The notes: generated by a model not told the origin, from the sequence alone. Shown: positions 44,771 through 53,988, counted from the first letter of the stretch. The stretch is 64,000 bases of DNA from Paracoccaceae bacterium (GCA_022763485.1 JALEGX010000145.1:1-64000), one strand, 5' to 3'. Numbers and translations are program-made.

Positions 44771-45436
44771 TCAGGTCCAGAACCGCTGTGCGAAATCACG
44801 GAACTCTTCGGCCTCGCCAGGCAAAGGCTCACGTCCGGTGAACACCTTCAGATACTCCGGCACCATGGCGTTGCGGGTCTGCAACGGCTCTTTCAGCTGC
44901 GCCATGTCATAGCCAAGCTGCATATAATACAGCACCCTTGCACGCGTCAGCGCCTCGAAAGACGGGTAGTCATAGCGTTCAAACATCCGGGTCAGCGCAT
45001 CCACGCGGCGCTGGTCGGAGCGGTCCAACACCGATTGCACCGGACCCGACCGCCGTCCCCATTCGCGCACGGCGAAATCGAGCGCGGTGTTGAACAGTTC
45101 AGGGTCCACCGTGCAATGGAACACGTTGCAGACCGCCGCCGTGATCGACGGCGCGTCCGCCTCGGCCATCTTGACGATGCCGGCGGTGTTCAGCTCTTCC
45201 CACTGCTTCAACAGCGCATCCAGCAGGTCCTGACGGGATTTGAAGTACCAGTAGAAGGAAGACCGGGACACGGCCATCCGTTCCGCCAGGGACAGCACCT
45301 TCACCTGCTCCACCCCGTCCGAGATCAGCACATCCATGGCAACGTTCAGCCAGTCATCCCGCGTGACCTTGATATTCCCGATCAGGGGTTCGGCTTCGGG
45401 GTCATCGCGATGCAGGACGGGCTTGGTCGTTGCCAT
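44771..45436 (-). CDS. TetR family regulator of the demethylation operon
   Basis: This 221-residue repressor-like protein has an N-terminal helix-turn-helix (LSLAERMAVSRSSFYWYFKS, about 50-69) and a variable helical ligand domain. The start is ATG 45436 (MATTKPVLHRDD); in-frame codons further upstream lie inside the methyltransferase gene and read as frame shadow. It lies 13 bases downstream of mttB, so it is the last gene of that operon and probably its autoregulator. A palindrome in the promoter region at 49437 is the candidate operator. The ligand is unknown. Confidence 0.9.
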   Translation of the reverse strand: MATTKPVLHRDDPEAEPLIGNIKVTRDDWLNVAMDVLISDGVEQVKVLSLAERMAVSRSSFYWYFKSRQDLLDALLKQWEELNTAGIVKMAEADAPSITAAVCNVFHCTVDPELFNTALDFAVREWGRRSGPVQSVLDRSDQRRVDALTRMFERYDYPSFEALTRARVLYYMQLGYDMAQLKEPLQTRNAMVPEYLKVFTGREPLPGEAEEFRDFAQRFWT

Positions 45437-45449
45437 GAAGGGCGGCTCC

Positions 45450-46979
45450 TCAGCTTTCAGGCGGGGCGCCTCCTTCCTCGGTGCGGCGCATGATGAAGTC
45501 GCGCAGAGCGGCGACCCGGTCCTCATCCTGCGGCGGAGGGGTGAAATTGTCCACAATGTTCTGCCAGACCCCCGTTGCCCGGTGGTTTGCATCCACGCTG
45601 CCACGTTCGGTCCAGGTGCCAAAGTTCGACCAATCCGCCACCACCGGCTCGTAGAACTGGGTCTGGTAGCGCTCCATCGTGTGGCTGGCCCCAAAGAAGT
45701 GACCCGAAGGCTGGACTTCGCGCAGCGCGTCCAACGCGATGTCTGCATCCGTGGCCGGGGTCCCGGCGCAGAGCTCGGCCACCATCTGAAGCACCTCCAG
45801 ATCGGTGATGATCTTCTCAAACGATACCGTCAGCCCCCCTTCCAGCCATCCGGCCGAGTGGATCACCACGGTCGCCCCCGCCATCAGACAGCCCCAGAGG
45901 CCAAACTGGCTTTCGTTTGCGGCCTGGGCGTCGTTGGTGTTGGCCGCGCTGCCCCCGGCGCAGCGCCAGGGCAGACCGACGCGGCGGGCAAGCTGCCCGG
46001 CCACCAGCGAGGCGGTGAAATGTTCCGGAGTGCCAAAGGCAGGCGCGCCCGATTTCATGTCCACATTGCTGGTGAATGTGCCATAGCAGACCGGCGCGCC
46101 GGGCTTGGTCAGCTGGGTCAGCGTGATCGCCGCCAGCGCCTCGGCGTGGCTGAGCGTCATGGCCCCCGCCACGGTGATCGGCGCCATCGCCCCCATCAGC
46201 GTGAACGGGGTCACGATCGACATCTGCCCAGCGCGGGCAAAGTCGATCAGCCCCTGCGCCATGGGCATATCCAGCACGCGGGGCGAGTTGGTGTTGATGA
46301 TCGTGTAGCAATGGCTCTGGCCGTGGAACTCCTCATCCGACAGCCCGCGGAAATCGCGGATCATTTCGAACCCGTCCATCACCTGCGGCGTGCCGCGGGA
46401 ATAGATGAAGGGCACCTTGTCGCTGAGCAGAAGTTCGGTTTCCGTCATCGCGTAGTGGCGCAGATGCATGGGGATGTCCTGCGCCTCGACCAGCGGCGGC
46501 ACCATCTGCAGCACGTCAAAGCTCTGCGTGATCTTCACCATCTCCTGAAAGTCGCGCAGAGAGCCGGGACGCCGCCCGCGCACCAGATCGGTGGCGTGTG
46601 GCGCGCCGGCGCCGGGCTGGAAGACAAGCGAGCCAAGCTCCAGCGTCAGATCGCGATGCCGCGCTCCGGCGCGCAGGTTGATGCGCTTCGGCGCGGTGGC
46701 GAGCGCAGCCTCCACCATCTCGCGACCGATGAACACCATCTCAGTGGCGTCATCCACCGTGGCCCCGCCAGCCAGAAACAGCTTGCGGGCCTCGGGCAGC
46801 AGCACCTTGATGCCCAACTCCTCCAGCACCGTCAGCGAGGCCTCATGCAGCGCCTCGATCCGGTCCTCGGTGAACGCGTTCATCGGTGGGAACGGGTTCT
46901 TCAGATTGCGGTAGTCGACATTGCGCTGCGGCGCTGCTGCCGCCTCGCGTGCGCGATCGCGTCCTCGTCTGCGGCTCAT
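45450..46979 (-). CDS. mttB: MttB family methyltransferase (non-pyrrolysine)
   Basis: This 509-residue protein belongs to the trimethylamine methyltransferase superfamily. It begins with an Arg-rich segment, and the TIM-barrel body carries DVLQMVPPLVEAQDIP, MGAMAPITVAGAMTLSHAEA and GAPVCYGTFTSNVDMKSG. The frame is open throughout, with no in-frame amber codon, so it is not a pyrrolysine enzyme. Characterised relatives demethylate glycine betaine and other quaternary amines onto a corrinoid protein, but no corrinoid protein is encoded nearby. Its ATG overlaps the stop of the FAD-dependent dehydrogenase gene (ATGA), which indicates coupled translation. Likely role: demethylation of a methylated amine. 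Confidence 0.9.
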   Translation of the reverse strand: MSRRRGRDRAREAAAAPQRNVDYRNLKNPFPPMNAFTEDRIEALHEASLTVLEELGIKVLLPEARKLFLAGGATVDDATEMVFIGREMVEAALATAPKRINLRAGARHRDLTLELGSLVFQPGAGAPHATDLVRGRRPGSLRDFQEMVKITQSFDVLQMVPPLVEAQDIPMHLRHYAMTETELLLSDKVPFIYSRGTPQVMDGFEMIRDFRGLSDEEFHGQSHCYTIINTNSPRVLDMPMAQGLIDFARAGQMSIVTPFTLMGAMAPITVAGAMTLSHAEALAAITLTQLTKPGAPVCYGTFTSNVDMKSGAPAFGTPEHFTASLVAGQLARRVGLPWRCAGGSAANTNDAQAANESQFGLWGCLMAGATVVIHSAGWLEGGLTVSFEKIITDLEVLQMVAELCAGTPATDADIALDALREVQPSGHFFGASHTMERYQTQFYEPVVADWSNFGTWTERGSVDANHRATGVWQNIVDNFTPPPQDEDRVAALRDFIMRRTEEGGAPPES

Positions 46980-49378
46980 CCTCGCATCGCCTTTCCTTCC
47001 GGGTCATGGGGAGAGGCGGCGATCACCCGCGCGGGGCGTTCGACGCCAACGATATGCACCGACAGCTCGGTGCCTTCGGCCGATTTGTCCCGGTCGACCA
47101 GCGCCATCGCCAGGGATTTGCCGGTGTGATGCCCATAGGCACCCGAGGTGACAAAGCCCACACGCGCGCCGCCCGACCAGATCGGCTCGTACCCGCTGGC
47201 GTCAGCGCCGTCGGCGTCCACCTCCAACGTGACCTGGATCTGCGCCGGGCCATTGCCGTCGCGCTCGGCCTGCGCTGCTGCCTTGCCGACGAACTCCTTG
47301 TCCCAGTCGATCCAGCGGTCCATGCCGGTCATGCCCGGCGTGTAGCCTTGGGTGAATTCCGCAGACCAGATGCCAAAGCTCTTTTCGATGCGGGTCGACA
47401 GCATCGCGTTGAACCCGACCTCGCGAATGCCCTGATCGGCCCCGGCCTCCAGCAGTATCCTGCGGAGCGCGATGTGATCGCCATAGCGGCAGTTGATCTC
47501 GTACCCTTTTTCACCGGTCACCGACATGCGGGCCACATGGGCGCGCACCAGGCCGATGTCGAACTGCCCACAGCCCATGAATTTCAGCGCGCCGATGTCC
47601 TGCTCGGCCAGCTTCTCCACCACGTCGAGCGACTTCGGCCCGATCACGGCAAAGCCACAGACCTCTTCCCCCAGATCGCGCAGGATGACGCCGTCCTCCA
47701 TATGGTCGTCGAACCAGCGCATATGCCAGGCGCGCAGGTAGTAGCTGCCCATGATCCAATAGCGCCCGTCGCCCCAGTTGAGCACGGTCAGGTCGCCCTT
47801 CAGCTTGCCCGTTTCGCTCAGCATCGGGGCAAGTTTCGCGCGTCCCGGCCCCGGCAGTTTGCTGGCCATGATCCGGTCGAGCCAGGCGGTGGCGTTCGGC
47901 CCCGACACCTCGAACCGCGAGAACCCGGTGATATCCAGCAGCGCCGCGCCCTCACGGATTGCTTTGCATTCCTCGGCCACGATCTCATGCGCGTTCGAGC
48001 GTTTCAGGGTCGGTGTCTCTTCGAACCCCTGCGGCGCAAAATAAAGCGGCACTTCCAGATCCCAGCTGCAGCCCCATTTGCAGCCCGCAGCGCTCATCGC
48101 GTCATGGGCGGGAGCCATTTTCAGCGGGCGGCCTGCAGGCAGCTGTTCGTTGGGGTAGGTCATAACGAAACGGCGCGAATAGAATTGTCCGGTGGTTTCG
48201 CGGATGTATCGCTTGTTTTCCGCGAAGGTGCCGAACCGCGCCACGTCCATGCCATAGACATCGGCCTCCGGCTCGCCATGGATCATCCATTCGGCCAGCG
48301 ATTTGCCCACGCCGCCGCCTTGCAGGAACCCTGCCATGACCGCACAGGCGCTCCAATACCCGCGCTTGCCCGGAACCGGCCCGACCAGCGGGTTGCCGTC
48401 CGGCGCAAAGGTAAAGGCGCCGTTGACCCAGGTCTTGATGCCCACGTCATTGAGGCAGGGATAGCGCTGGAAGCCCAGCATCAGCTCATTTTCGATTCGC
48501 CCCAGATCCTCCTGCTGCAGCTCGAACCCGTATTCCCAGGGGGCGCCATCCTCCATCCAGTGGTCATGGTCGATCTCGTAGATCCCGACCAGCATTCCCT
48601 TCTGGTCCTGCCGCATATAGGTGAAGCCTTCGAGGTCCACGGTCATCGGCAGCTCGCGGTCCAGCGCCGCCACCTCGGGGATGGTGTCGGTGATCAGGTA
48701 GTGGTGGTTCAGCGGCGATAGCGGCAGTTCGATCCCCGCCATCCGCCCGACCTGCTTGGCCCAGAGGCCCCCGGCGTTGACCACATGTTCACAGGTGATC
48801 GTGCCCTGTTCGGTCACCACTTGCCAGCCGTCTGCGGTCTGGTTCAGCTCGATCACCCGGTTGTTTTCCACCACGGTCGCGCCGTATTTCTTGGCCGCGC
48901 CGGCGTAGGCGTGCACGGTGCCGGTGGTGTCGATGTATCCTTCGCGATCGGCCCAAAGCCCGCCCAGGATCCCGTCGCCGGACATCACCGGGTTCAGCGC
49001 CACGGCCTCTTCCGGTGTGACCAGACGGCAGTCGTCAATACCGATGGTCTGGAACACGCGATAGGCCGATTGCAACCATTCCCAGCGCTCCGGCGTGCCC
49101 GCCAGCGTCAGCCCGCCGGTCATATGCATCCCCACCGATTGGCCGCTTTCCTTTTCGATCTCTTGCAGCAGGTCGATGGTATAGGCCTGCAAGGCCGCGA
49201 TATTGGGATCGGCGTTCAGCGCGTGAAACCCGCCCGCCGCGTGCCAGCTGGACCCTGCCGTCAGGATCTTGCGTTCGATCAGACAGACATCCGACCAGCC
49301 CATCTTGGCCAGGTGATACAGCACCGAGGTCCCGACAACCCCGCCTCCGATCACCACTGCGCGATAATGAGTTTTCAT
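46976..49378 (-). CDS. FAD-dependent dimethylglycine/sarcosine dehydrogenase-like protein with GcvT domain
   Basis: This 800-residue enzyme has an N-terminal FAD-binding amine-oxidase domain (VVIGGGVVGTSVLYHLAKMG at 8-27, with the covalent-flavin-type segment SSWHAAGGFHALN). Its C-terminal half has GcvT-like folate-binding domains (about 430-800, including EINCRYGDHIALRRILLEAG). Such proteins oxidatively demethylate N-methylated glycines and pass the one-carbon unit to tetrahydrofolate. ATG 49378 (MKTHYRAVV) is chosen over upstream in-frame codons that lack similarity. It is the first gene of the operon with mttB and the TetR gene. The exact substrate is undecided. Confidence 0.9.
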   Translation of the reverse strand: MKTHYRAVVIGGGVVGTSVLYHLAKMGWSDVCLIERKILTAGSSWHAAGGFHALNADPNIAALQAYTIDLLQEIEKESGQSVGMHMTGGLTLAGTPERWEWLQSAYRVFQTIGIDDCRLVTPEEAVALNPVMSGDGILGGLWADREGYIDTTGTVHAYAGAAKKYGATVVENNRVIELNQTADGWQVVTEQGTITCEHVVNAGGLWAKQVGRMAGIELPLSPLNHHYLITDTIPEVAALDRELPMTVDLEGFTYMRQDQKGMLVGIYEIDHDHWMEDGAPWEYGFELQQEDLGRIENELMLGFQRYPCLNDVGIKTWVNGAFTFAPDGNPLVGPVPGKRGYWSACAVMAGFLQGGGVGKSLAEWMIHGEPEADVYGMDVARFGTFAENKRYIRETTGQFYSRRFVMTYPNEQLPAGRPLKMAPAHDAMSAAGCKWGCSWDLEVPLYFAPQGFEETPTLKRSNAHEIVAEECKAIREGAALLDITGFSRFEVSGPNATAWLDRIMASKLPGPGRAKLAPMLSETGKLKGDLTVLNWGDGRYWIMGSYYLRAWHMRWFDDHMEDGVILRDLGEEVCGFAVIGPKSLDVVEKLAEQDIGALKFMGCGQFDIGLVRAHVARMSVTGEKGYEINCRYGDHIALRRILLEAGADQGIREVGFNAMLSTRIEKSFGIWSAEFTQGYTPGMTGMDRWIDWDKEFVGKAAAQAERDGNGPAQIQVTLEVDADGADASGYEPIWSGGARVGFVTSGAYGHHTGKSLAMALVDRDKSAEGTELSVHIVGVERPARVIAASPHDPEGKAMRG

Positions 49379-49436
49379 CCCAGGCCTCCCAGCTTTTCCT
49401 GCACTGTCGCAAAGCCTAAGAGGAACTGCACACTTC

Positions 49437-49456
49437 TGTCTAGACATTTCTGTACA
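49437..49456. promoter_or_regulatory. Candidate operator upstream of the demethylation operon
   Basis: The perfect 10-base palindrome TGTCTAGACA (49437-49446) is followed four bases later by the palindrome TGTACA (49451-49456). Both lie in the divergent gap about 60-80 bases upstream of ATG 49378. This is a fitting site for the TetR regulator encoded at the end of the operon. No binding evidence exists. Confidence 0.5.
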
Positions 49457-49540
49457 TTATTGCGCTGAGGGTCCTGACTTGCCAGAAACGTCCCCACATG
49501 CTGTGCTCAGGTCATGGGAAAAAACATAAGGGGGTGTCGG

Positions 49541-50137
49541 ATGCGGGTCTTGCTGCCTTTGCTGGTTCTCTTGGGCCTCCTTGGCTGCGGAGGCATCGAG
49601 AAATACGGCAAGGCGGACTACTACGATCATTTGCTTGAAGAAATCGACGTCGTCATGCCCAGCGGTGCGCCCTACATCTCCGAACAATATCGCAATGACA
49701 GTGTGAAGAGGCATTTGGGCATTGATGTCTGGGCGCCGCTGCGCACCCCGATCCTGGCCGCAGCGCCGGGGGTGGTCAAAGCGTCCTTTTACGAACCCGG
49801 CCATGGCAACCAGATCGTTCTGATCCATGGAACCGATACCGACGGGGCCGAGATCCTGACGGTCTACAAGCACCTCAAGGACCGCCAGGCCGAACAAGGT
49901 GCGCGGGTGTCCCGCGGTCAGCAGATCGGCACAATGGGCGCCACCGGCGCTCTGGCGATGTTGGTTCACCTGCATTTCGAGACGCTCAAGCTCCACCCGA
50001 GCAAAGGTCATGTCCACTCCGACCCGCACCTGCATTGGGTCGAAGGGATCGGACGGGTCACCTGTTTCAAGCCGGGCAAATCATACCCGGACCACCCTTT
50101 CAAAACGACCTATCCGGTGCCCTGCAAGGACCAGTGA
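49541..50137 (+). CDS. M23 family metallopeptidase lipoprotein
   Basis: This 198-residue lipoprotein has a signal peptide with lipobox LLGC (MRVLLPLLVLLGLLGC). The LytM-type zinc peptidase domain follows, with first ligands in HLGIDVWAP and the paired His of HLHFE. Such enzymes cut peptidoglycan cross-links or serve as activators of amidases. ATG 49541 follows AAGGGGGT; an upstream ATG at 49514 would put charged residues ahead of the signal peptide. It is divergent from the demethylation operon and convergent with the GST gene seven bases away. All core zinc residues appear present. Confidence 0.87.
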   Translation: MRVLLPLLVLLGLLGCGGIEKYGKADYYDHLLEEIDVVMPSGAPYISEQYRNDSVKRHLGIDVWAPLRTPILAAAPGVVKASFYEPGHGNQIVLIHGTDTDGAEILTVYKHLKDRQAEQGARVSRGQQIGTMGATGALAMLVHLHFETLKLHPSKGHVHSDPHLHWVEGIGRVTCFKPGKSYPDHPFKTTYPVPCKDQ

Positions 50138-50144
50138 GGGCGGC

Positions 50145-50774
50145 TCACAATGAGGCGCTGGGACGGGATTTGATCGCGTCGTACCACGCACGGGTCGCGG
50201 TGCAATGATCCGGAATGGACTGCTTTACCACCCTTGCGAAATCGGCGAAGACGAAGGCGCTGATGTCTGCCAGGGTAAAGACCTCTCCCGCCAGCCAGGG
50301 CGAGACCTGAAGACGTTCTTCCAGCAAGCCCCAGTACAGCCCGATCCGCTTCAACCCGCGCTCGGCCAGTTCCGGGATCTGCGGAAAATCGGTTGGCCCG
50401 GGAATGGCCCGGTTGGCAAACGCCGGGTGCGTGTTGCGCAAGGCTTCGGCCACCGGCATACCGCCATGCTGCTCGACCATCGCGTTCCACATCAGGACCA
50501 GACCCTTTTCATCAGCCGTCCGTCCCATCAGCGGCGGCTCAGGGCAGGCAGCTTCCAGATAGGCCGCAATCCCAAGGTTTTCGGTCAAAACGGTGCCTTC
50601 ATCCGTGACCAGAACCGGGATGGTTGCACGGGGGTTCACCGCCTTGAACTCAGGCGACAGCTGCTCTCCCTTCGCGATAGAGATATCGCGGGTTTCGATC
50701 TCCAACCCCTTTTCCGCAATGAACATGCGCGCACGGCGGGGATTGGGGGCAGTCGAGCAATCGTAGAAAAGCAT
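50145..50774 (-). CDS. Glutathione S-transferase family protein
   Basis: This 209-residue protein has the thioredoxin-like N-terminal domain (MLFYDCSTAPNPRRARMFIA at the start, then ATIPVLVTDEGTVLTENLGI with the cis-Pro and the Glu-Asn pair of the glutathione site). The all-helical C-terminal domain starts near residue 90. The N-terminal motif with Ser7 and PNPRR resembles bacterial GSTs of unknown substrate. It is an isolated gene, convergent with the M23 gene. Confidence 0.9.
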   Translation of the reverse strand: MLFYDCSTAPNPRRARMFIAEKGLEIETRDISIAKGEQLSPEFKAVNPRATIPVLVTDEGTVLTENLGIAAYLEAACPEPPLMGRTADEKGLVLMWNAMVEQHGGMPVAEALRNTHPAFANRAIPGPTDFPQIPELAERGLKRIGLYWGLLEERLQVSPWLAGEVFTLADISAFVFADFARVVKQSIPDHCTATRAWYDAIKSRPSASL

Positions 50775-50885
50775 GGGGTCGTTCCTTCTGGGTCGAGTCA
50801 GCTCAGGCTAGCGATCACGCGCCCCAAAGCCACCCCGGCGCGCATGTGACGCTGCGAAACCTCACGATGATGCCAGCCAGCGCGA

Positions 50886-52031
50886 TCAACCCAGCTCCAG
50901 AAGACCGGCAACTGCGCGGGCAATCACGCGCTCTTCATCGGTCGGGATCACCAGAACCTCGGCCGTGCCTGCCCCGATCCGCGTCTCACCTGCGGTGTTC
51001 TTCGCCGGGTCGAGCTCCAACCCAAGGAACCCCATGTTCTGCAGGACGCGCGCCCGGATGGGTGCCGCGTTCTCCCCAATGCCGCCGCAGAACACCAAAC
51101 CGTCAATGCCACCCAGCACCGCGGCCATTGCACCCAGCTCTCGCTGAATCCGGAAGACGTAGTAATCGATCGCCTCGGCCGCTTCGGCGCTGTCGCTGGA
51201 CAGAAGGGTGCGCATGTCGTGGCTCAGGCCGGAAATGCCCTTGAGGCCGCTTTCCTTGTAAAGGATGCGGGTGATTGCTTCGGTGCTGAACCCCTGCTCC
51301 AGCAGGTAGAGGATGACGCCGGGATCCAGCTGTCCGCAACGGGTGCCCATGGGCAATCCGTCCAGCGCCGAAAACCCCATGGTCGAGCCGATGCTCTGCC
51401 CATCCTGAATGGCACACATCGACGCGCCATTGCCAAGATGCGCCACCACGACCCGCCCCTTTGAGATGCCCGGCCAGTCCCGCCGCAGCACCGAGGTGAT
51501 GTAGTCATAGCTGAGCCCGTGAAACCCGTAACGGCGCACCCCTTTTTCATAGAACCGGCGCGGCAACCCGAAGGTGTCATTGACGAAGGGATGACCGGCA
51601 TGGAACGCCGTGTCAAAGCATCCGATCTGCGGCACGCCGGGAAATGTGTCCTGCGCCGCCCGGATCCCCGCCAGGTTATGAGGCTGGTGCAGCGGCGCCA
51701 GCGGCTCCAGCGCGGCCAGCTGCGACATGGCCTTGTCGTCCAGCAGGATCGGCGCGGTGAACTCCTTGCCACCATGCACGATACGATGTCCCACCCCGGC
51801 AAGGCTGCGGCCCTGCAACGCGGGTTCTATGGCCTGAAAGATCGCCCGCATCGCGCCAGCGTGATCCGCCGGACCAATGTCGCGCTTGTCTTGACCATCC
51901 ATCGACATCACTGCGACCGGCCCCAGGTTCTCCACTTGCCCGGAGAACAGCAACGCTGGCTCCGCTGCGGCCTCATACACCGCAAATTTCAGCGAGGAGC
52001 TCCCCGCGTTGAACGTCAGGATCGCGCTCAT
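50886..52031 (-). CDS. ackA: Acetate kinase
   Basis: AckA interconverts acetyl phosphate and ADP with acetate and ATP. The 381-residue ASKHA-fold protein has the opening LTFNAGSSSLKFAVYE, VGHRIVHGG with its active-site histidine region, IGCFDTAFHAG with the catalytic Asp, and VVAHLGNGASMCAI. It ends with a family-typical PTDEERVIAR segment. ATG 52031 overlaps the stop of the Pta gene (ATGA), so the two enzymes are co-translated. It is somewhat shorter than the usual 400 residues. Propionyl or butyryl substrates are also possible. Confidence 0.95.
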   Translation of the reverse strand: MSAILTFNAGSSSLKFAVYEAAAEPALLFSGQVENLGPVAVMSMDGQDKRDIGPADHAGAMRAIFQAIEPALQGRSLAGVGHRIVHGGKEFTAPILLDDKAMSQLAALEPLAPLHQPHNLAGIRAAQDTFPGVPQIGCFDTAFHAGHPFVNDTFGLPRRFYEKGVRRYGFHGLSYDYITSVLRRDWPGISKGRVVVAHLGNGASMCAIQDGQSIGSTMGFSALDGLPMGTRCGQLDPGVILYLLEQGFSTEAITRILYKESGLKGISGLSHDMRTLLSSDSAEAAEAIDYYVFRIQRELGAMAAVLGGIDGLVFCGGIGENAAPIRARVLQNMGFLGLELDPAKNTAGETRIGAGTAEVLVIPTDEERVIARAVAGLLELG

Positions 52032-53410
52032 TTCGCCTTCCTTGCCGCGTGCAAAGCGGCCACGGCGCAAGAGGCCAACCGCGCCTTGTCATCGTCAGAG
52101 CGCGAAGTCAGGATAACCGGACATTTCGCCCCCATGACCACCCCTCCGGCCTCAGCGTGGGCCAGGAAGGTCAGCTCCTTGGCCAGCATGTTTCCGGCTT
52201 CCATGTTGGGCACCACCAGGATCTCTGCCCGCCCCGCAACAAGAGAGCGGATCCCCTTGGTCGCGGCTGCGCCCAGATCGATGGCGTTGTCCATGGCCAG
52301 CGGCCCGTCGACCAAACCGCCGGTGATCTGGCCGCGCTCGGCCATCTTGGACAGGATCGCCGCATCCAGGGTGGAGGGGATGGCCGGGTTCACGGTTTCC
52401 ACCGCGGACAGGACACCCACCTTTGGCTCATCCAGTCCAAGGGAATGGGCCAGGTCGATGGCATTCTGGATGATGTCCGCCTTGGTCTGCAAATCCGGCG
52501 CAATGTTGATCGCCGCATCGGTCACCAACAGCAAATGCTCCAGCCCCGGCACATCCATGACGAACACATGGCTCAACCTGCGGCCCGCCCGCAGGCCGGT
52601 TTCCCGTTTGATGATCTCGCCCAGAAAGACGTCCGTATGCAGATGCCCCTTCATCAGCGCCTGCGCCTGCTTTTCGCGCACCAATTGGACGCCGCGCTGT
52701 GCGGCCAGACGATGGTCCCGCACGTCTTCGATCCGAAAGCCGTTCAGATCCAGACCTTCGGCCTCTGCCGCTGCGGCGATCTTGGTCGGGTGGCCGATCA
52801 GAATCGGGTCGATGATCGTGTGCTGCGCCGCCAGAATGGCCCCGGACAGCGCATCAGGTTTCTCCGGCGCGACAACGGCGGTCGGCATGGCGGGCAACGG
52901 TTCGGCCAGCCCCAGCAAACGGTCGAAATGCACATGGCGCTGAACGGTCAGCCCCGGAACCTCTGAGGCATCAAAGCTCAGCGGCTCGGCCGGAGCGACG
53001 ACCTCGGCCTCTCCTTCCAGGATCCGGGTGCCGTCCTGATGCTCGACCCAGGTGTCGAACCGGACCAGCCGATCAGGACCCTTTTCGGTCAGCCGCACCT
53101 TCACCGTCAGCTCATCACCAGCATGAGCCTGGCCGACAAACCGCAGGGCCTGGCTGCGATACAGAGTACCCGGCCCCGGCAGCTTGCACCCCAGAACGGC
53201 AGAGATCAGCGACGCCACCCACATGCCGGGGGCAACCGATTCCGGATGCCCGTCCCCATCCCCATCGACACGCGGCAGGTGCATCGGGTTCATGTTCCCG
53301 GACGAATTGGCGAACACATAGAGGTCATCCGCCTTCAGCGTCCGGGTCCGCTGTGCTTCCATGCCGACTTCAAGTTGGTCAAACGGTACGTTGTTCAATG
53401 GGGTAGACAT
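52028..53410 (-). CDS. MaoC-like/phosphate acetyltransferase fusion
   Basis: This 460-residue fusion joins an N-terminal hot-dog domain (about 10-150) to a C-terminal phosphate acetyl/butyryltransferase domain (about 165-455). The second domain makes acyl phosphate from acyl-CoA for the adjacent acetate kinase. The MaoC hydratase motif is usually D-x-N-P-x-H but reads NMNPMH here, with Asn39 in place of the catalytic Asp, so hydratase activity is doubtful. The Pta half carries the family segments VMDVPGLEHLLLVTDAAINI and VVPNMEAGNMLAKEL. Similar fusions are usually named bifunctional enoyl-CoA hydratase/phosphate acetyltransferase. Confidence 0.9.
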   Translation of the reverse strand: MSTPLNNVPFDQLEVGMEAQRTRTLKADDLYVFANSSGNMNPMHLPRVDGDGDGHPESVAPGMWVASLISAVLGCKLPGPGTLYRSQALRFVGQAHAGDELTVKVRLTEKGPDRLVRFDTWVEHQDGTRILEGEAEVVAPAEPLSFDASEVPGLTVQRHVHFDRLLGLAEPLPAMPTAVVAPEKPDALSGAILAAQHTIIDPILIGHPTKIAAAAEAEGLDLNGFRIEDVRDHRLAAQRGVQLVREKQAQALMKGHLHTDVFLGEIIKRETGLRAGRRLSHVFVMDVPGLEHLLLVTDAAINIAPDLQTKADIIQNAIDLAHSLGLDEPKVGVLSAVETVNPAIPSTLDAAILSKMAERGQITGGLVDGPLAMDNAIDLGAAATKGIRSLVAGRAEILVVPNMEAGNMLAKELTFLAHAEAGGVVMGAKCPVILTSRSDDDKARLASCAVAALHAARKAK

Positions 53411-53499
53411 GCAAAACTCTTTGTCCTCTGACGCGTCTTCAAAGGCTATCTTATGTTCAGTAACACCGTTTTGACATCCGGCAGCCGGTTGGCCTTACG

Positions 53500-53988
53500 T
53501 CACCGCTGATAAATGAAGCACCGCCCCGGAACCGCGCCCTCGGGCAGTTCAAGCTCTGTCAGCGTGTCGAAATACATCCGGTCCGAAGACACCATCAGCC
53601 CCCCGGGTGCCAGCAGCGGTTCAATCAGCGGCGAAACCTTGCGGGCAAAGATGTCGTTCTTTTCGCGGTTGTGGCCACCCAGATCGGCGTGGATCAGGCT
53701 GGCGGTCGCACCAAAGCGATCCAGCGCCTGCGGCAAGGTTTCGGTGACATCGCCCAGAATCGTCAGCTCTTCGGCCGGGGTGCTGTCGGGATGCGAGGCA
53801 ACCGCGCGCTCGAACACGAAAATGTCACGGCCCGTGATCCGCTCACGCATATGGTGATACGTCCGCCCGTTCCCCAGCCCAAGCTCGAAGACGGGGCCTG
53901 TCATTTGGGCCGTTTGCGCTATCGCGTGGTCCAAACAGGCGCGTTGGGACACCATACGGTCGATAAACAGGTCAAGTCGCGTGCTCAT
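53500..53988 (-). CDS. Small class I SAM-dependent methyltransferase-like protein
   Basis: This 162-residue protein has a Rossmann-like SAM site: GPVFELGLGNGRTYHHMRE (motif I, about 31-49), an acidic residue after strand 2 (IFVFERA), and ASLIHADLGGHN (motif IV region). It is near the lower size limit for the family and lacks an obvious substrate domain. It stands alone, divergent from the peptide ABC operon. The substrate is unknown. Confidence 0.8.
   Translation of the reverse strand: MSTRLDLFIDRMVSQRACLDHAIAQTAQMTGPVFELGLGNGRTYHHMRERITGRDIFVFERAVASHPDSTPAEELTILGDVTETLPQALDRFGATASLIHADLGGHNREKNDIFARKVSPLIEPLLAPGGLMVSSDRMYFDTLTELELPEGAVPGRCFIYQR

Noticed and set aside
44771..45820. A longer TetR gene start at 45820
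   Set aside because: The extra N-terminal part lies within mttB and has no similarity; ATG 45436 fits the TetR fold.
45450..46979. Pyrrolysine-containing trimethylamine methyltransferase
   Set aside because: The reading frame has no in-frame amber codon and no pyl genes are in the window.
49514..49540. ATG 49514 as start of the M23 lipoprotein
   Set aside because: It would put nine extra residues ahead of the signal peptide, while ATG 49541 has a strong AAGGGGGT site and an ideal lipoprotein leader.
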